The translations under genes were made by a program, and so were the position numbers. A model generated the notes under the pieces. It was not told where the DNA came from and searched no databases. It saw only the letters and a program-made list of their open reading frames with translations. This document shows positions 14,477 to 23,139 of a stretch of 64,000 nucleotides of DNA, in pieces. The DNA comes from Streptomyces sp. LUP47B (GTDB lineage: Bacteria > Actinomycetota > Actinomycetes > Streptomycetales > Streptomycetaceae). The stretch covers positions 198,565-262,564 of the forward strand of contig NZ_MJAH01000009.1 of the NCBI RefSeq assembly GCF_001746295.1, written 5' to 3'. Position 1 is the first letter of the stretch, and the number at the start of each line of letters is the position of its first letter.

Positions 14477-15094
14477 ATGGAGCCCCAGCGCGGCCCGGCC
14501 CGCGTCCGCATCCTCGACGCCGCCCATGAGCTGATGCTCACCGTGGGGCTGGCGCGTGCCACGACCAAGGAGATCGCCAAGGCGGCCGGCTGCTCCGAGG
14601 CGGCGCTGTACAAGTACTTCGCCAGCAAGGAGGAAGTGTTCATCCGCGTCCTCGCGGAACGCCTCCCGAAACTGGCCCCCCTGCTGCACGCCCTCGCCGC
14701 CGAGCCCGGCCGCCACACCCTGGAGGAGAACCTCACCGAGATCGCCCACCAGGCCGCCCTCTTCTACGAACAGAGCTTTCCGATCGCCGCCTCGCTGTAT
14801 GCCGAGACCCAGCTCAAGCGGCGCCACGACGACGCGATGCGCGAGATGGAGTCCGGCCCGCACAAGCCGATCGAGTGGCTCGACGCCTACCTCAAGGCCG
14901 AGCAGTCCATCGGCCGCGTCGGCCCCGCCGCCGACACCTTCGCCGCGGCCTCCCTGCTCCTGGGCGCCTGCGCGCAACGGGCGTTCGCCTACGACGCCAC
15001 ACAGGACGGCGTACGGCCGCCGGTGAAGGAGTTCGCCGCCCGGCTGGCCCGGACCCTGCTGGGCGGAATCTCGGTGGCCGGGGAATCGGCGTGA
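14477..15094 (+). CDS. TetR family transcriptional regulator
   Basis: 205-residue regulator. The N-terminal helix-turn-helix reads RILDAAHELMLTVGLARATT and KEIAKAAGCSEAALYKYFAS (residues about 11-52). The C-terminal part is a helical ligand domain containing YAETQLKRRHDDAM. It is divergent from the NAD(P)H-binding reductase with twin palindromes between the genes, the classic layout of a TetR repressor controlling an adjacent oxidoreductase and itself. The ligand is probably an electrophile or a small lipophilic compound handled by the reductase; that is inference. Confidence 0.9.
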   Translation: MEPQRGPARVRILDAAHELMLTVGLARATTKEIAKAAGCSEAALYKYFASKEEVFIRVLAERLPKLAPLLHALAAEPGRHTLEENLTEIAHQAALFYEQSFPIAASLYAETQLKRRHDDAMREMESGPHKPIEWLDAYLKAEQSIGRVGPAADTFAAASLLLGACAQRAFAYDATQDGVRPPVKEFAARLARTLLGGISVAGESA

Positions 15095-15130
15095 CTGCCA
15101 CGCTGGGCCCATGACGACCAGGACCCCCGC

Positions 15131-15799
15131 ATGCGGCTGAGGCTCACGGAGTTCAGACCCCGCACCGGCTCGCATGCACACCGTGTCGTCCAGCCCCGCC
15201 ACACCCTGCGTCACACGTCGCTGACCGCACCGGAACCGATCGGCCTGCTCCTCGGCGACCACGACGGACTCAACCGGCTCGCCGGCCTGTTCTCCTTCGC
15301 CGCCTACTCACGCCACACGATCGTCCACGTGCCGCTGCGGGACGGGATCCCGCCGGACGAGGGCTCGGGGGAGCGCGTCGACCTCGTCCTCGCACACCAC
15401 TCGTACGGGCTGCGCCCCAGCAAGTGGCCCGAACTGCGGCGCACCCTCAAGGCCGGCGCCCCCCTGTCCGTACGCACCGACGAGGCCCGTACGCACAAGG
15501 ACGCCGACGCCTGGAGGCAACGACATACGCACGCGGACTTCCGGGACGACCTGCGCCACGCCACGCATGCGCGCACGCTCTTCCTGTTCGGCAGCCGGGA
15601 CGCCTTCGCCCGGGCGGCCGTGAACTTCGCCTACGCCGCGGGCTGGGGACCACGCCAGAAGGGCGTCGCCAAAGGGCGCTCGGCCATGGTGACCGGGATC
15701 TGGCTGAAGGACGAGCCCGGCGGCGGGCACCCCCGCGAGGTCCTGATCTGCTTCAAGCCCTACCCGCCCTACGCCCACTTCAAGAGACCGGGTGACTGA
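15131..15799 (+). CDS. Conserved hypothetical protein
   Basis: 222-residue soluble protein with strong coding bias. No family was recognised. Visible features are PIGLLLGDHDGLNRLAGLFS near residues 36-55, a His/Arg-rich middle (HTHADFRDDLRHATHARTLF), and a C-terminal GIWLKDEPGGGHPREVLICF that reads like a beta-sheet core. No signal peptide or membrane helix is seen. ATG 15131 follows AGGA. Its 3' end overlaps the convergent adenosine deaminase gene by 20 bases. A nucleic-acid or nucleotide-related role cannot be supported. Confidence 0.7.
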   Translation: MRLRLTEFRPRTGSHAHRVVQPRHTLRHTSLTAPEPIGLLLGDHDGLNRLAGLFSFAAYSRHTIVHVPLRDGIPPDEGSGERVDLVLAHHSYGLRPSKWPELRRTLKAGAPLSVRTDEARTHKDADAWRQRHTHADFRDDLRHATHARTLFLFGSRDAFARAAVNFAYAAGWGPRQKGVAKGRSAMVTGIWLKDEPGGGHPREVLICFKPYPPYAHFKRPGD

Positions 15800-16820
15800 G
15801 CCAGTCGTCCACTCCCGACAGCAGCTTGGCCTTCATGTCCTCCGGTGCCGCCGAAGCCCGTACCGACTGGCGGGCCAGTTCCGCGAGCTCCGCGTCCGAG
15901 AAGCCGTGATACCGCCGGGCGATCTCGTACTGCGCGGCCAGCCGGGACCCGAACAGCAGCGGGTCGTCGGCGCCCAGCGCCATCGGCACCCCGGCCTCGA
16001 ACAGCTTCCGCAGCGGCACGTCCTCATGCTTCTCGTACACACCGAGCGCCACATTGGAGGCCGGGCACACCTCGCACGTCACCTGCCGGTCCGCCAGCCG
16101 CTTCAGCAGCCGCGGGTCGTCCGCCGCGCGCACCCCGTGCCCGATCCGGTTCGCGTCCAGGTCGTCGAGACAGTCCCGTACCGACGACGGTCCGGCCAGC
16201 TCGCCACCGTGCGGCGCCGACAGCAGCCCGCCCTCGCGCGCGATGTTGAAGGCCCGGTCGAAGTCCCGTGCCATGCCCCGGCGTTCGTCGTTCGACAGGC
16301 CGAAGCCGACCACGCCCTTGTCCGCGTACCGCACCGCCAGCCGGGCCAGCGTGCGGGCGTCCAGGGGGTGCTTCATCCGGTTCGCGGCGACCAGCACCCG
16401 CATCCCGAGCCCGGTCTCCCGCGAGGTCGTCTCCACCGCGTCCAGGATGATCTCCAGCGCCGGGATCAGCCCGCCGAGCCGGGGCGCGTACGACGTCGGG
16501 TCGACCTGGATCTCCAGCCACCCCGAGCCGTCGCGCACATCCTCCTCCGCGGCCTCCCGCACCAGCCGCCGGATGTCCTCGGGCTCGCGCAGACACGAGC
16601 GGGCCGCGTCGTAGAGCCGCTGGAAACGGAACCAGCCCCGCTCGTCCGTCGCCCGCAGCTTCGGCGGTTCCCCGCTGGTCAGTGCTTCGGTCAGCGCCTC
16701 GGGCAGCCGCACGCCGTACTTGTCGGCCAGTTCCAGAACCGTCGCCGGGCGCATCGACCCGGTGAAGTGCAGGTGCAGATGGGCTTTCGGCAGCTCAGAG
16801 ACATCACGTACACGCTCCAT
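15780..16820 (-). CDS. add: Adenosine deaminase family protein
   Basis: 346-residue zinc enzyme predicted to deaminate adenosine to inosine in purine salvage. The N-terminal LPKAHLHLHFTGSMRP holds the two metal histidines (about 16 and 18); APHGGELAGP corresponds to the catalytic HAGE region, RIGHGVRA supplies the next His, and LGADDPLLFGS the metal-binding Asp. Two details differ from textbook enzymes: HFTGS replaces HLEGS, and PHGGE replaces HAGE. So the substrate could be a related 6-aminopurine or a modified nucleoside. It lies downstream of aspC but is separated from it by a strong terminator. Confidence 0.88.
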   Translation of the reverse strand: MERVRDVSELPKAHLHLHFTGSMRPATVLELADKYGVRLPEALTEALTSGEPPKLRATDERGWFRFQRLYDAARSCLREPEDIRRLVREAAEEDVRDGSGWLEIQVDPTSYAPRLGGLIPALEIILDAVETTSRETGLGMRVLVAANRMKHPLDARTLARLAVRYADKGVVGFGLSNDERRGMARDFDRAFNIAREGGLLSAPHGGELAGPSSVRDCLDDLDANRIGHGVRAADDPRLLKRLADRQVTCEVCPASNVALGVYEKHEDVPLRKLFEAGVPMALGADDPLLFGSRLAAQYEIARRYHGFSDAELAELARQSVRASAAPEDMKAKLLSGVDDWLSHPVS

Positions 16821-16887
16821 TCGAGGATCCTGCCGTACGCCACGGGTGTCCCGGTACCGCTTTCCCCTTTAGTGGTCTTGCTCGCAC

Positions 16888-16922
16888 AAAAAAGCACCCC
16901 CTCATGTGAGGGGGTGCTTTTT
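16888..16922 (-). terminator. Terminator of the aspC transcript
   Basis: AAAAAAGCACCCCCTCA and TGAGGGGGTGCTTTTT form a perfect stem of 12-14 bp with a 2-base loop region and flanking A/T runs. It lies 10 bases beyond the aspC stop, on the minus strand, before the deaminase gene. It is symmetrical and could act on either strand. Confidence 0.92.
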
Positions 16923-16931
16923 CACGGGGGC

Positions 16932-18158
16932 TCAGTCCTGCGCCTCCGCCAGCAGCTTCTGGATCCGCGAGACGCCCTCGACGAGATCCTCGTCACCCAG
17001 GGCGTACGACAGCCGCAGATAGCCCGGCGTGCCGAAGGCCTCGCCCGGGACGACCGCGACCTCGGCCTCCTCCAGGATCAGCGCGGCCAGCTCGACCGTG
17101 TCCTGCGGGCGCTTGCCGCGGATCTCCTTGCCGAGCAGGGCCTTGACCGACGGGTAGGCGTAGAAGGCGCCCTCGGGCTCCGGGCAGAGCACGCCGTCGA
17201 TCTCGTTGAGCATCCGCACGATGGTCTTGCGGCGGCGGTCGAAGGCCGTGCGCATCTCCGCGACCGCGTCGAGGTTGCCGGACACCGCGGCGAGGGCCGC
17301 GACCTGGGCGACGTTCGACACGTTGGACGTGGCGTGCGACTGGAGGTTGGTCGCGGCCTTGACGACGTCCTTGGGACCGATGATCCAGCCCACGCGCCAG
17401 CCCGTCATGGCGTACGTCTTCGCGACACCGTTGACGACGACGCACTTGTCGCGCAGCTCGGGCAGGAGCGCGGGCAGCGAGGTGAACTTCGCGTCGCCGT
17501 AGACGAGGTGCTCGTAGATCTCGTCGGTCAGCACCCACAGGCCGTGCTCGACCGCCCAGCGGCCGATCGCCTCGGCGTCGCTCTCGCTGTAGACGGCGCC
17601 GGTCGGGTTGGAGGGGGAGACGAAGAGCACGACCTTCGTCTTCTCGGTGCGGGCCGCCTCCAGCTGCTCGACGGAGACCCGGTAGCCGGTCGTCTCGTCG
17701 GCGACGACCTCCACCGGGACACCGCCGGCCAGCCGGATCGACTCCGGGTACGTCGTCCAGTACGGCGCCGGGACGATGACCTCGTCGCCCGGGTCGAGGA
17801 TCGCGGCGAAGGCCTCGTAGATCGCCTGCTTGCCGCCGTTGGTCACCAGGATCTGGGACGCGTCGACCTCGTAGCCGGAGTCACGCAGCGTCTTCGCGGC
17901 GATCGCGGCCTTCAGCTCGGGAAGGCCGCCGGCCGGGGTGTAGCGGTGGTACTTGGGGTTCGAGCAGGCCTCGATGGCGGCCTGGACGATGTAGTCCGGG
18001 GTCGTGAAGTCCGGTTCACCGGCGCCGAAGCCGATCACCGGACGCCCGGCGGCCTTCAGGGCCTTGGCCTTGGCATCCACTGCGAGAGTGGCGGATTCGG
18101 AGATCGCGCCGACTCGGGCGGAGACCCGGCGCTCGGTGGGAGGGGTTGCAGCGCTCAT
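16932..18158 (-). CDS. aspC: Aspartate aminotransferase (pyridoxal-phosphate, class I)
   Basis: 408-residue fold-type I aminotransferase interconverting aspartate and 2-oxoglutarate with oxaloacetate and glutamate. Family marks: GFGAGEPDFTTPDYI near the N-terminus, YTPAGGLPELKAAIA, the SPSNPTGAVYSES segment with the cofactor-contacting Asn, LTDEIYEHLVYGD with the Asp-x-x-Tyr pair, and NGVAKTYAMTGWRVGW, where the Lys forms the Schiff base. ATG 18158 is used; an in-frame ATG 9 bases upstream is an alternative. In Streptomyces this gene sits just before tRNA-Trp and secE, as here, on the opposite strand. Confidence 0.93.
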   Translation of the reverse strand: MSAATPPTERRVSARVGAISESATLAVDAKAKALKAAGRPVIGFGAGEPDFTTPDYIVQAAIEACSNPKYHRYTPAGGLPELKAAIAAKTLRDSGYEVDASQILVTNGGKQAIYEAFAAILDPGDEVIVPAPYWTTYPESIRLAGGVPVEVVADETTGYRVSVEQLEAARTEKTKVVLFVSPSNPTGAVYSESDAEAIGRWAVEHGLWVLTDEIYEHLVYGDAKFTSLPALLPELRDKCVVVNGVAKTYAMTGWRVGWIIGPKDVVKAATNLQSHATSNVSNVAQVAALAAVSGNLDAVAEMRTAFDRRRKTIVRMLNEIDGVLCPEPEGAFYAYPSVKALLGKEIRGKRPQDTVELAALILEEAEVAVVPGEAFGTPGYLRLSYALGDEDLVEGVSRIQKLLAEAQD

Positions 18159-18293
18159 GGGGCCCATCGTTTCAGACCGGAAACTCCCCCGGCACGCGGG
18201 TTTCACAGACTGAACAACTGCTGAACAACCGTCCGGATTCGCCTCCCACGCTGGGCGATCTTCCGTCCCCAAGGCCCCTACGGGCGCTTTCTG

Positions 18294-18323
18294 TTCGACG
18301 AGGGCCCGCGGACCACGTACACT
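18294..18323 (+). promoter_or_regulatory. Promoter before tRNA-Trp and secE
   Basis: TTCGAC (18294-18299), an 18-base spacer and TACACT (18318-18323). The hexamers fit a housekeeping sigma promoter 84 bases before tRNA-Trp. Confidence 0.55.
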
Positions 18324-18406
18324 CTCACCTCGTTGGCCTTCAGCAGCCCACCCAGCCGGTGCACACCGAGCACCCGGTCGGATGCGGTACGTTGGGTGGC
18401 GCACAA

Positions 18407-18479
18407 AGGGTCGTAGCTCAATTGGTAGAGCACCGGTCTCCAAAACCGGCGGTTGGGGGTTCAAGTCCCTCCGGCCCTG
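18407..18479 (+). tRNA. tRNA-Trp(CCA)
   Basis: 73-nt tRNA. Acceptor AGGGTCG pairs with CGGCCCT, discriminator G; anticodon stem-loop CCGGTCTCCAAAACCGG gives CCA; T arm GGGGGTTCAAGTCCCTC. It is located 108 bases before secE, the conserved position in actinobacteria. Confidence 0.95.
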
Positions 18480-18587
18480 CTACACACACCTTCGCCAGGA
18501 TGTGTGCGCATGTACGTACAGCAATGCACCGCCGTGCGGCTCCAACCGGGCGCGGCACGGCCACGACCCGGGAACAGGTGAGGACGA

Positions 18588-18872
18588 ATGGCGGACGCCG
18601 TGGGCTCCATTGATACGCCTGATGCCCAGGATGAGGCGCCGGAGTCCAAGAAGACCCGCAAGGGCGGCAAGCGTGCCAAGAAGGGCCCGCTGAAGCGCCT
18701 CGCGCTCTTTTACCGGCAGATCGTCGCAGAGCTCCGCAAGGTCGTCTGGCCGTCGCGGAACCAGCTGACGACGTACACGACCGTGGTGATCGTCTTCGTC
18801 CTCGTCATGATCGGCCTGGTGACCGTGATTGACTATGGACTCAACCACGCCGCCAAGTACGTATTCGGCTGA
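18588..18872 (+). CDS. secE: Preprotein translocase subunit SecE
   Basis: 94-residue essential SecYEG subunit. A hydrophilic N-terminal tail rich in Lys (residues about 20-35) is followed by the amphipathic helix ALFYRQIVAELRKVVWPSRN, which carries the conserved WPSR motif, and a single transmembrane helix at about residues 62-82 (VVIVFVLVMIGLVTV). It has the single-helix form usual outside enterobacteria. nusG follows 80 bases downstream in the same direction, so they are probably co-transcribed. Confidence 0.96.
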   Translation: MADAVGSIDTPDAQDEAPESKKTRKGGKRAKKGPLKRLALFYRQIVAELRKVVWPSRNQLTTYTTVVIVFVLVMIGLVTVIDYGLNHAAKYVFG

Positions 18873-18952
18873 GCACAGAGCGAAGGGCGCCGAGGTTACC
18901 GGCGCCCCTTTTCGCATGTTCCACCCCAAGTATCCAGGAAGAAGCAGCCACC

Positions 18953-19801
18953 GTGTCTGACCAGAACCTGAACGACGCCATCGAGCCCGACGAGTCTGTC
19001 GACGACGAGCTCGACATCGTCGAGGGCGCGGACGAGGACCTGGACGAGGTCGAGGCTGCCGACGCCGAGGCGGGCGAGCCCGCCGAGGAATCCGCCCTCC
19101 ACGTCGAGGACGAGTCCGGCGGTGACGTCGAGGCCGTCGAGGACGAGGACGCAGAAGAGGCCGAGGAAGAGCCGGCCGAGCCGGTCGACCCCGTCGCCGC
19201 CCTGCGCGAGGAACTGCGGACCCTTCCCGGCGAGTGGTACGTCATCCACACCTACGCCGGTTACGAGAACCGCGTGAAGACCAACCTCGAGCAGCGTGCC
19301 GTCTCGCTGAACGTCGAGGACTTCATCTTCCAGGCCGAGGTGCCGCAGGAAGAGGTCGCGCAGATCAAGAACGGCGAGCGCAAGACCATCCGCCAGAACA
19401 AGCTCCCCGGCTACGTGCTGGTGCGCATGGACCTGACGAACGAGTCCTGGGGCGTCGTCCGCAACACCCCCGGCGTCACCGGCTTCGTGGGCAACGCCTA
19501 CGACCCGTACCCGCTGACCCTGGACGAGATCGTCAAGATGCTCGCCCCGGAGGCCGAGGAGAAGGCCGCCCGCGAGGCCGCCGAAGCCGAGGGCAAGCCG
19601 GCTCCGGCCCGCAAGGTCGAGGTCCAGGTGCTGGACTTCGAGGTCGGCGACTCGGTCACCGTCACCGACGGCCCCTTCGCCACCCTCCAGGCCACGATCA
19701 ACGAGATCAACGCCGACTCGAAGAAGGTCAAGGGCCTCGTCGAGATCTTCGGCCGCGAGACCCCGGTCGAGCTGAGCTTCGACCAGATCCAGAAGAACTG
19801 A
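18953..19801 (+). CDS. nusG: Transcription termination/antitermination factor NusG
   Basis: 282-residue elongation factor that binds RNA polymerase beta' and couples it to Rho or ribosomal protein S10. Residues about 1-85 are an Asp/Glu-rich extension typical of Streptomyces and absent from E. coli NusG (about 180 residues). The NGN domain begins at GEWYVIHTYAGYENRVKTNL (residue about 93), and the C-terminal KOW domain is DFEVGDSVTVTDGPFATLQA to the end. An additional Ala/Glu linker separates the domains. GTG 18953 is the start. A strong terminator follows, then a new promoter for rplK. Confidence 0.96.
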   Translation: MSDQNLNDAIEPDESVDDELDIVEGADEDLDEVEAADAEAGEPAEESALHVEDESGGDVEAVEDEDAEEAEEEPAEPVDPVAALREELRTLPGEWYVIHTYAGYENRVKTNLEQRAVSLNVEDFIFQAEVPQEEVAQIKNGERKTIRQNKLPGYVLVRMDLTNESWGVVRNTPGVTGFVGNAYDPYPLTLDEIVKMLAPEAEEKAAREAAEAEGKPAPARKVEVQVLDFEVGDSVTVTDGPFATLQATINEINADSKKVKGLVEIFGRETPVELSFDQIQKN

Positions 19802-19822
19802 GGTTCTGCGGACCGCATGCTT

Positions 19823-19872
19823 CCGAGCAGGTCAGACAGGCTTTCGCAGCCCGTCTGACCTGCTCGGTTTTT
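19823..19872 (+). terminator. Terminator of secE-nusG
   Basis: CCGAGCAGGTCAGAC and GTCTGACCTGCTCGG form a perfect 15-bp stem around a 15-base loop, followed by TTTTT. It is one of the strongest intrinsic terminators in the window. Confidence 0.95.
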
Positions 19873-19898
19873 GGCCGCGCATCTATACCCGCTATCGT
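19871..19898 (+). promoter_or_regulatory. Promoter for rplKA
   Basis: TTGGCC (19871-19876), a 16-base spacer and TATCGT (19893-19898). The -35 hexamer begins inside the T-run of the nusG terminator, so termination and re-initiation are packed together. The following leader contains an 8-bp stem TGCCTGCG / CGCAGGCA (about 19908-19952) before rplK. Confidence 0.6.
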
Positions 19899-19979
19899 TG
19901 TGCGGTATGCCTGCGTCCGGAGTGGCTTCCCGGCTCACCGAACGCAGGCAGGACCCGAATCGAAAGGACCCGGAGAGCT

Positions 19980-20414
19980 ATGCCTCCCAAGAAGAAGAAG
20001 GTCACGGGGCTCATCAAGCTCCAGATCCAGGCCGGTGCCGCCAACCCGGCTCCGCCGGTCGGCCCCGCGCTGGGTCAGCACGGCGTCAACATCATGGAGT
20101 TCTGCAAGGCGTACAACGCCGCGACCGAGTCGCAGCGTGGCTGGGTGATCCCGGTGGAGATCACGGTCTACGAGGACCGCTCCTTCACCTTCATCACCAA
20201 GACGCCGCCGGCCGCCAGGATGATCCTCAAGGCCGCGGGCGTGGAGAAGGGCTCCGGCGAGCCGCACAAGACCAAGGTCGCCAAGATCACCCAGGCGCAG
20301 GTCCGCGAGATCGCCACCACCAAGATGCCCGACCTCAACGCCAACGACCTGGACGCCGCCGCGAAGATCATCGCCGGTACCGCGCGTTCCATGGGCGTCA
20401 CGGTCGAGGGCTGA
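19980..20414 (+). CDS. rplK: 50S ribosomal protein L11
   Basis: 144-residue protein at the base of the L7/L12 stalk in the GTPase-associated centre; it binds 23S rRNA together with L10 and contacts EF-G. Sequence hallmarks are KLQIQAGAANPAPPVGPALG with its conserved Pro-rich turn, GVNIMEFCKAYN, and the C-terminal RNA-binding domain ending MGVTVEG. The Pro22/Pro26-type residues altered in thiostrepton-resistant mutants are intact. ATG 19980 follows GGAG. rplA lies 82 bases downstream. Confidence 0.97.
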   Translation: MPPKKKKVTGLIKLQIQAGAANPAPPVGPALGQHGVNIMEFCKAYNAATESQRGWVIPVEITVYEDRSFTFITKTPPAARMILKAAGVEKGSGEPHKTKVAKITQAQVREIATTKMPDLNANDLDAAAKIIAGTARSMGVTVEG

Positions 20415-20496
20415 GCCCCACCCCCCGTACAAAGCAGAAGTGGCAGGGCCTGCTCGGCCCGTACCACGACTCCTTTCAAAACACACAGGAGCAGTT

Positions 20497-21222
20497 GTGA
20501 GCAAGCGCAGCAAGGCCCTTCGCGCTGCGGACGAGAAGATCGACCGGGAGAAGCTGTACGCCCCGCTCGAGGCCGTCCGTCTCGCCAAGGAGACCTCCAC
20601 GTCCAAGTTCGACGGCACCGTCGAGGTCGCCTTCCGTCTGGGTGTCGACCCGCGCAAGGCCGACCAGATGGTCCGTGGCACCGTGAACCTCCCGCACGGC
20701 ACCGGTAAGACCGCCCGGGTCCTGGTCTTCGCGACCGGTGACCGTGCCGAGGCCGCTCGTGCCGCGGGCGCCGACATCGTCGGCGCCGACGAGCTCATCG
20801 ACGAGGTGTCGAAGGGCCGTCTGGACTTCGACGCCGTCGTCGCCACCCCGGACCTCATGGGCAAGGTCGGCCGCCTCGGCCGCGTGCTCGGTCCCCGTGG
20901 TCTCATGCCGAACCCCAAGACCGGCACCGTCACCCCCGATGTCACCAAGGCTGTCAACGACATCAAGGGCGGCAAGATCGAGTTCCGCGTCGACAAGCAC
21001 TCGAACCTGCACTTCATCATCGGCAAGACGTCGTTCGACGACACCAAGCTGGTGGAGAACTACGGCGCGGCGCTGGAGGAGATCCTCCGTCTGAAGCCGT
21101 CCGCCGCCAAGGGTCGTTACATCCGGAAGGCCGCCATCAGCACCACGATGGGCCCCGGCATTCCGCTCGACTCCAACCGCACCCGCAACCTCCTCGTCGA
21201 GGAGGACCCGGCCGCGGTCTGA
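20497..21222 (+). CDS. rplA: 50S ribosomal protein L1
   Basis: 241-residue L1-stalk protein that binds 23S rRNA and helps deacylated tRNA leave the E site; in many bacteria it also represses its own L11-L1 mRNA. Signature blocks include MGKVGRLGRVLGPRGLMPNP (the L1 signature) and KHSNLHFIIGK. GTG 20497 follows CAGGAG at proper distance; an in-frame ATG at 20440 would add unrelated sequence. It ends with a strong terminator at 21239. Confidence 0.97.
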   Translation: MSKRSKALRAADEKIDREKLYAPLEAVRLAKETSTSKFDGTVEVAFRLGVDPRKADQMVRGTVNLPHGTGKTARVLVFATGDRAEAARAAGADIVGADELIDEVSKGRLDFDAVVATPDLMGKVGRLGRVLGPRGLMPNPKTGTVTPDVTKAVNDIKGGKIEFRVDKHSNLHFIIGKTSFDDTKLVENYGAALEEILRLKPSAAKGRYIRKAAISTTMGPGIPLDSNRTRNLLVEEDPAAV

Positions 21223-21238
21223 GACACCGGCAGGTTCC

Positions 21239-21272
21239 CGGGCCCCGCACCTTTCCAGGTGCGGGGCCCGTT
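21239..21272 (+). terminator. Terminator of rplKA
   Basis: CGGGCCCCGCACCT and AGGTGCGGGGCCCG form a perfect 14-bp stem with a 4-base loop and TT after it, 17 bases past the rplA stop. Confidence 0.93.
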
Positions 21273-21334
21273 CCCATGTGCGGGCGCTGTGCTCTGGGTT
21301 AGCGTGCGAGCAGGGCACCTGCACAGGGGGACGC

Positions 21335-22174
21335 ATGAAGAGGACGACGGTCTGGGTCACGACAGCCGCCGCGCTGACGGGACTGGCCGCCTGCACGTCC
21401 TCGGGCCCCTCCGACGAGCCGGAGGACAAGCGCAGCGCCGCGGCCCCCGCCGCCCTCCCGGCCCTGCGCACCGCCGAGCGCTCCACCGAGCGGGCGGAGA
21501 CGGCCCGGGTGAGGTCCACCACCGTGATGGGCGCCCAGCTGTCCCTCACCGCCGACGGCGTCCTCGCCTGGCGCGACGGCCTCTCCGGCAACCTCACCAT
21601 CGACTACACCGGCGGCACCGCGGCCGAGACGATGCGCGACCTCGGCGTCACCTCCATGGAGGCCCGCTACCTCTCCGACGCCTACTACGCCCGCATGGGC
21701 GACACCTTCGCCGCGAAAATGGGCGGCAAGCACTGGCTCAGGTACGCCTACGACGACCTGAAGACCCTCGGCGGCGGCGCCGACCTCGCCGACCAGATGC
21801 GCTCCACCACCCCCAACCAGTCGGTGAGGCTGCTGCTGGACTCCGGGGACGTGCGCGAGCTCGGCCGGGAGACCGTGGACGGCCAGACCGCCACGCACTA
21901 CGCCGGCACCGTGCGGGTCGGGGACGTCACCGACACCGAGCTCCGGCGGCGCCTCCAGGACGCCGACGCCACCGCCGAGACCGTCGACATCTGGATCAAC
22001 GAGAAGAACCTCCTGGTCAAGAAGGTCGAGAAGACCAGCACGACGAACGGCCGGGTGACCCAGACCGCCCACTACAGCGACTACGGCGTCGAGGTCGCCG
22101 TACGGAAGCCGCCGGCCGCCGACACCGAGGACTTCACGTCCCTCCTGTCACAGTCGAGCACCAACCCCACCTGA
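21335..22174 (+). CDS. Lipoprotein, LppX/LprAFG-like
   Basis: 279-residue exported lipoprotein. The signal peptide MKRTTVWVTTAAALTGLAAC ends in lipobox LAAC, so Cys20 should be lipidated. The mature part has a charged/Ala-rich linker and then repeating beta-strand segments (LSLTADGVLAWRDGLSGNLT, TVDIWINEKNLLVKKVE) that resemble the LolA-like half-barrel of mycobacterial LppX/LprG proteins, which carry lipids. ATG 21335 follows AGGGGG. It is the first of two related genes lying between rplA and rplJ, an arrangement I recall from other streptomycetes. Confidence 0.82.
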   Translation: MKRTTVWVTTAAALTGLAACTSSGPSDEPEDKRSAAAPAALPALRTAERSTERAETARVRSTTVMGAQLSLTADGVLAWRDGLSGNLTIDYTGGTAAETMRDLGVTSMEARYLSDAYYARMGDTFAAKMGGKHWLRYAYDDLKTLGGGADLADQMRSTTPNQSVRLLLDSGDVRELGRETVDGQTATHYAGTVRVGDVTDTELRRRLQDADATAETVDIWINEKNLLVKKVEKTSTTNGRVTQTAHYSDYGVEVAVRKPPAADTEDFTSLLSQSSTNPT

Positions 22175-22264
22175 GCCGCGGGGAATTCACCGACCCCTCG
22201 CGTCCCTCTCGGATAAGCTCGCGGTCTTGCTGTGAATCGGCCATGTGTTCCTTGGGGGGAATCA

Positions 22265-23122
22265 ATGAGCATTTCTGTACGACGTTCCGTGCGCCGTAGG
22301 ACGATCGGTGCCGGGCTCGCCGCCGTGGGCCTCGCCGCGGGTGCGGTGAGCTGTTCCAAGGGCGGCGAGGAGTCGCCGGAGATGACGCCCGCGGCCGCGG
22401 TGGCCAAGGCGGCGAAGAACACGGAGGACATCACCTCCTTCCACTACCGCATGAAGGGCAAGCTCCCCGAGCAGGGGCGCATCGAGGCCGAGGCCTCCAT
22501 GCGGACCAAGCCCGACATCGCGATGACGATGAAGATGACCGCGCCCGACCAGGGCCCGGACGGCAGCGCCGAGATCCGGCTCGTCGACAAGGCCATGTAC
22601 ATCGGCGGGAACGCCGAGATGGCCAAGGAGATGGACGGCAAGAGCTGGATCAAGTTCGACCTGTCCGCGCTCGGCGACAAGGCCCTCGGCGGGACCGCGC
22701 CCGGCGCCGGCCAGGCCGACCAGAACCCGGCCGCCGAGTCCACCTTCCTCACCGGCGCCAAGGACGTGAAGAAGGTCGGCACCGAGACCGTCGACGGCGT
22801 CAAGACGACCCACTACTCGGGCGACGTCACCCTCGACGAACTCAAGGCCTCCTTCAAGGACCAGAGCAAGGCCACCCGCGAGATGCGGGAGAAGAGCCTC
22901 CAGCAGTACGAGAAGCTGGGCGTCGACAAGTTCACGATGGACACGTGGATCGACGGCGAGAACCACACCAAGCAGTTCCGCATGAAGGGCGACGCCACCA
23001 AGGGCCCGCTCGACATGACCATCACCTTCCTCGACTACAACAAGCCCGTGACCGTCACGGCTCCGCCCGCGAAGGACACCGCGGACCTGGCCGAGATGAT
23101 GAAGGGACTTCAGGACGGCTGA
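22265..23122 (+). CDS. Lipoprotein, LppX/LprAFG-like (paralogue)
   Basis: 285-residue exported lipoprotein. Twin arginines lie in the n-region (SVRRSVRRRTIG), followed by a hydrophobic stretch and lipobox AVSC. Because of the RR pair, export by Tat is possible although the motif is not perfect. The mature domain shows the same layout as the neighbour 90 bases upstream: SFHYRMKGKLPEQGRIEAEA, MYIGGNAEMAKEMDGKSWIK, and TMDTWIDGENHTKQFRMKG. Family members bind lipids in a half-barrel. ATG 22265 is preferred to a GTG 33 bases upstream. It probably arose by local duplication. Confidence 0.82.
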   Translation: MSISVRRSVRRRTIGAGLAAVGLAAGAVSCSKGGEESPEMTPAAAVAKAAKNTEDITSFHYRMKGKLPEQGRIEAEASMRTKPDIAMTMKMTAPDQGPDGSAEIRLVDKAMYIGGNAEMAKEMDGKSWIKFDLSALGDKALGGTAPGAGQADQNPAAESTFLTGAKDVKKVGTETVDGVKTTHYSGDVTLDELKASFKDQSKATREMREKSLQQYEKLGVDKFTMDTWIDGENHTKQFRMKGDATKGPLDMTITFLDYNKPVTVTAPPAKDTADLAEMMKGLQDG

Positions 23123-23139
23123 GCGTCGTAGGACCGGAT

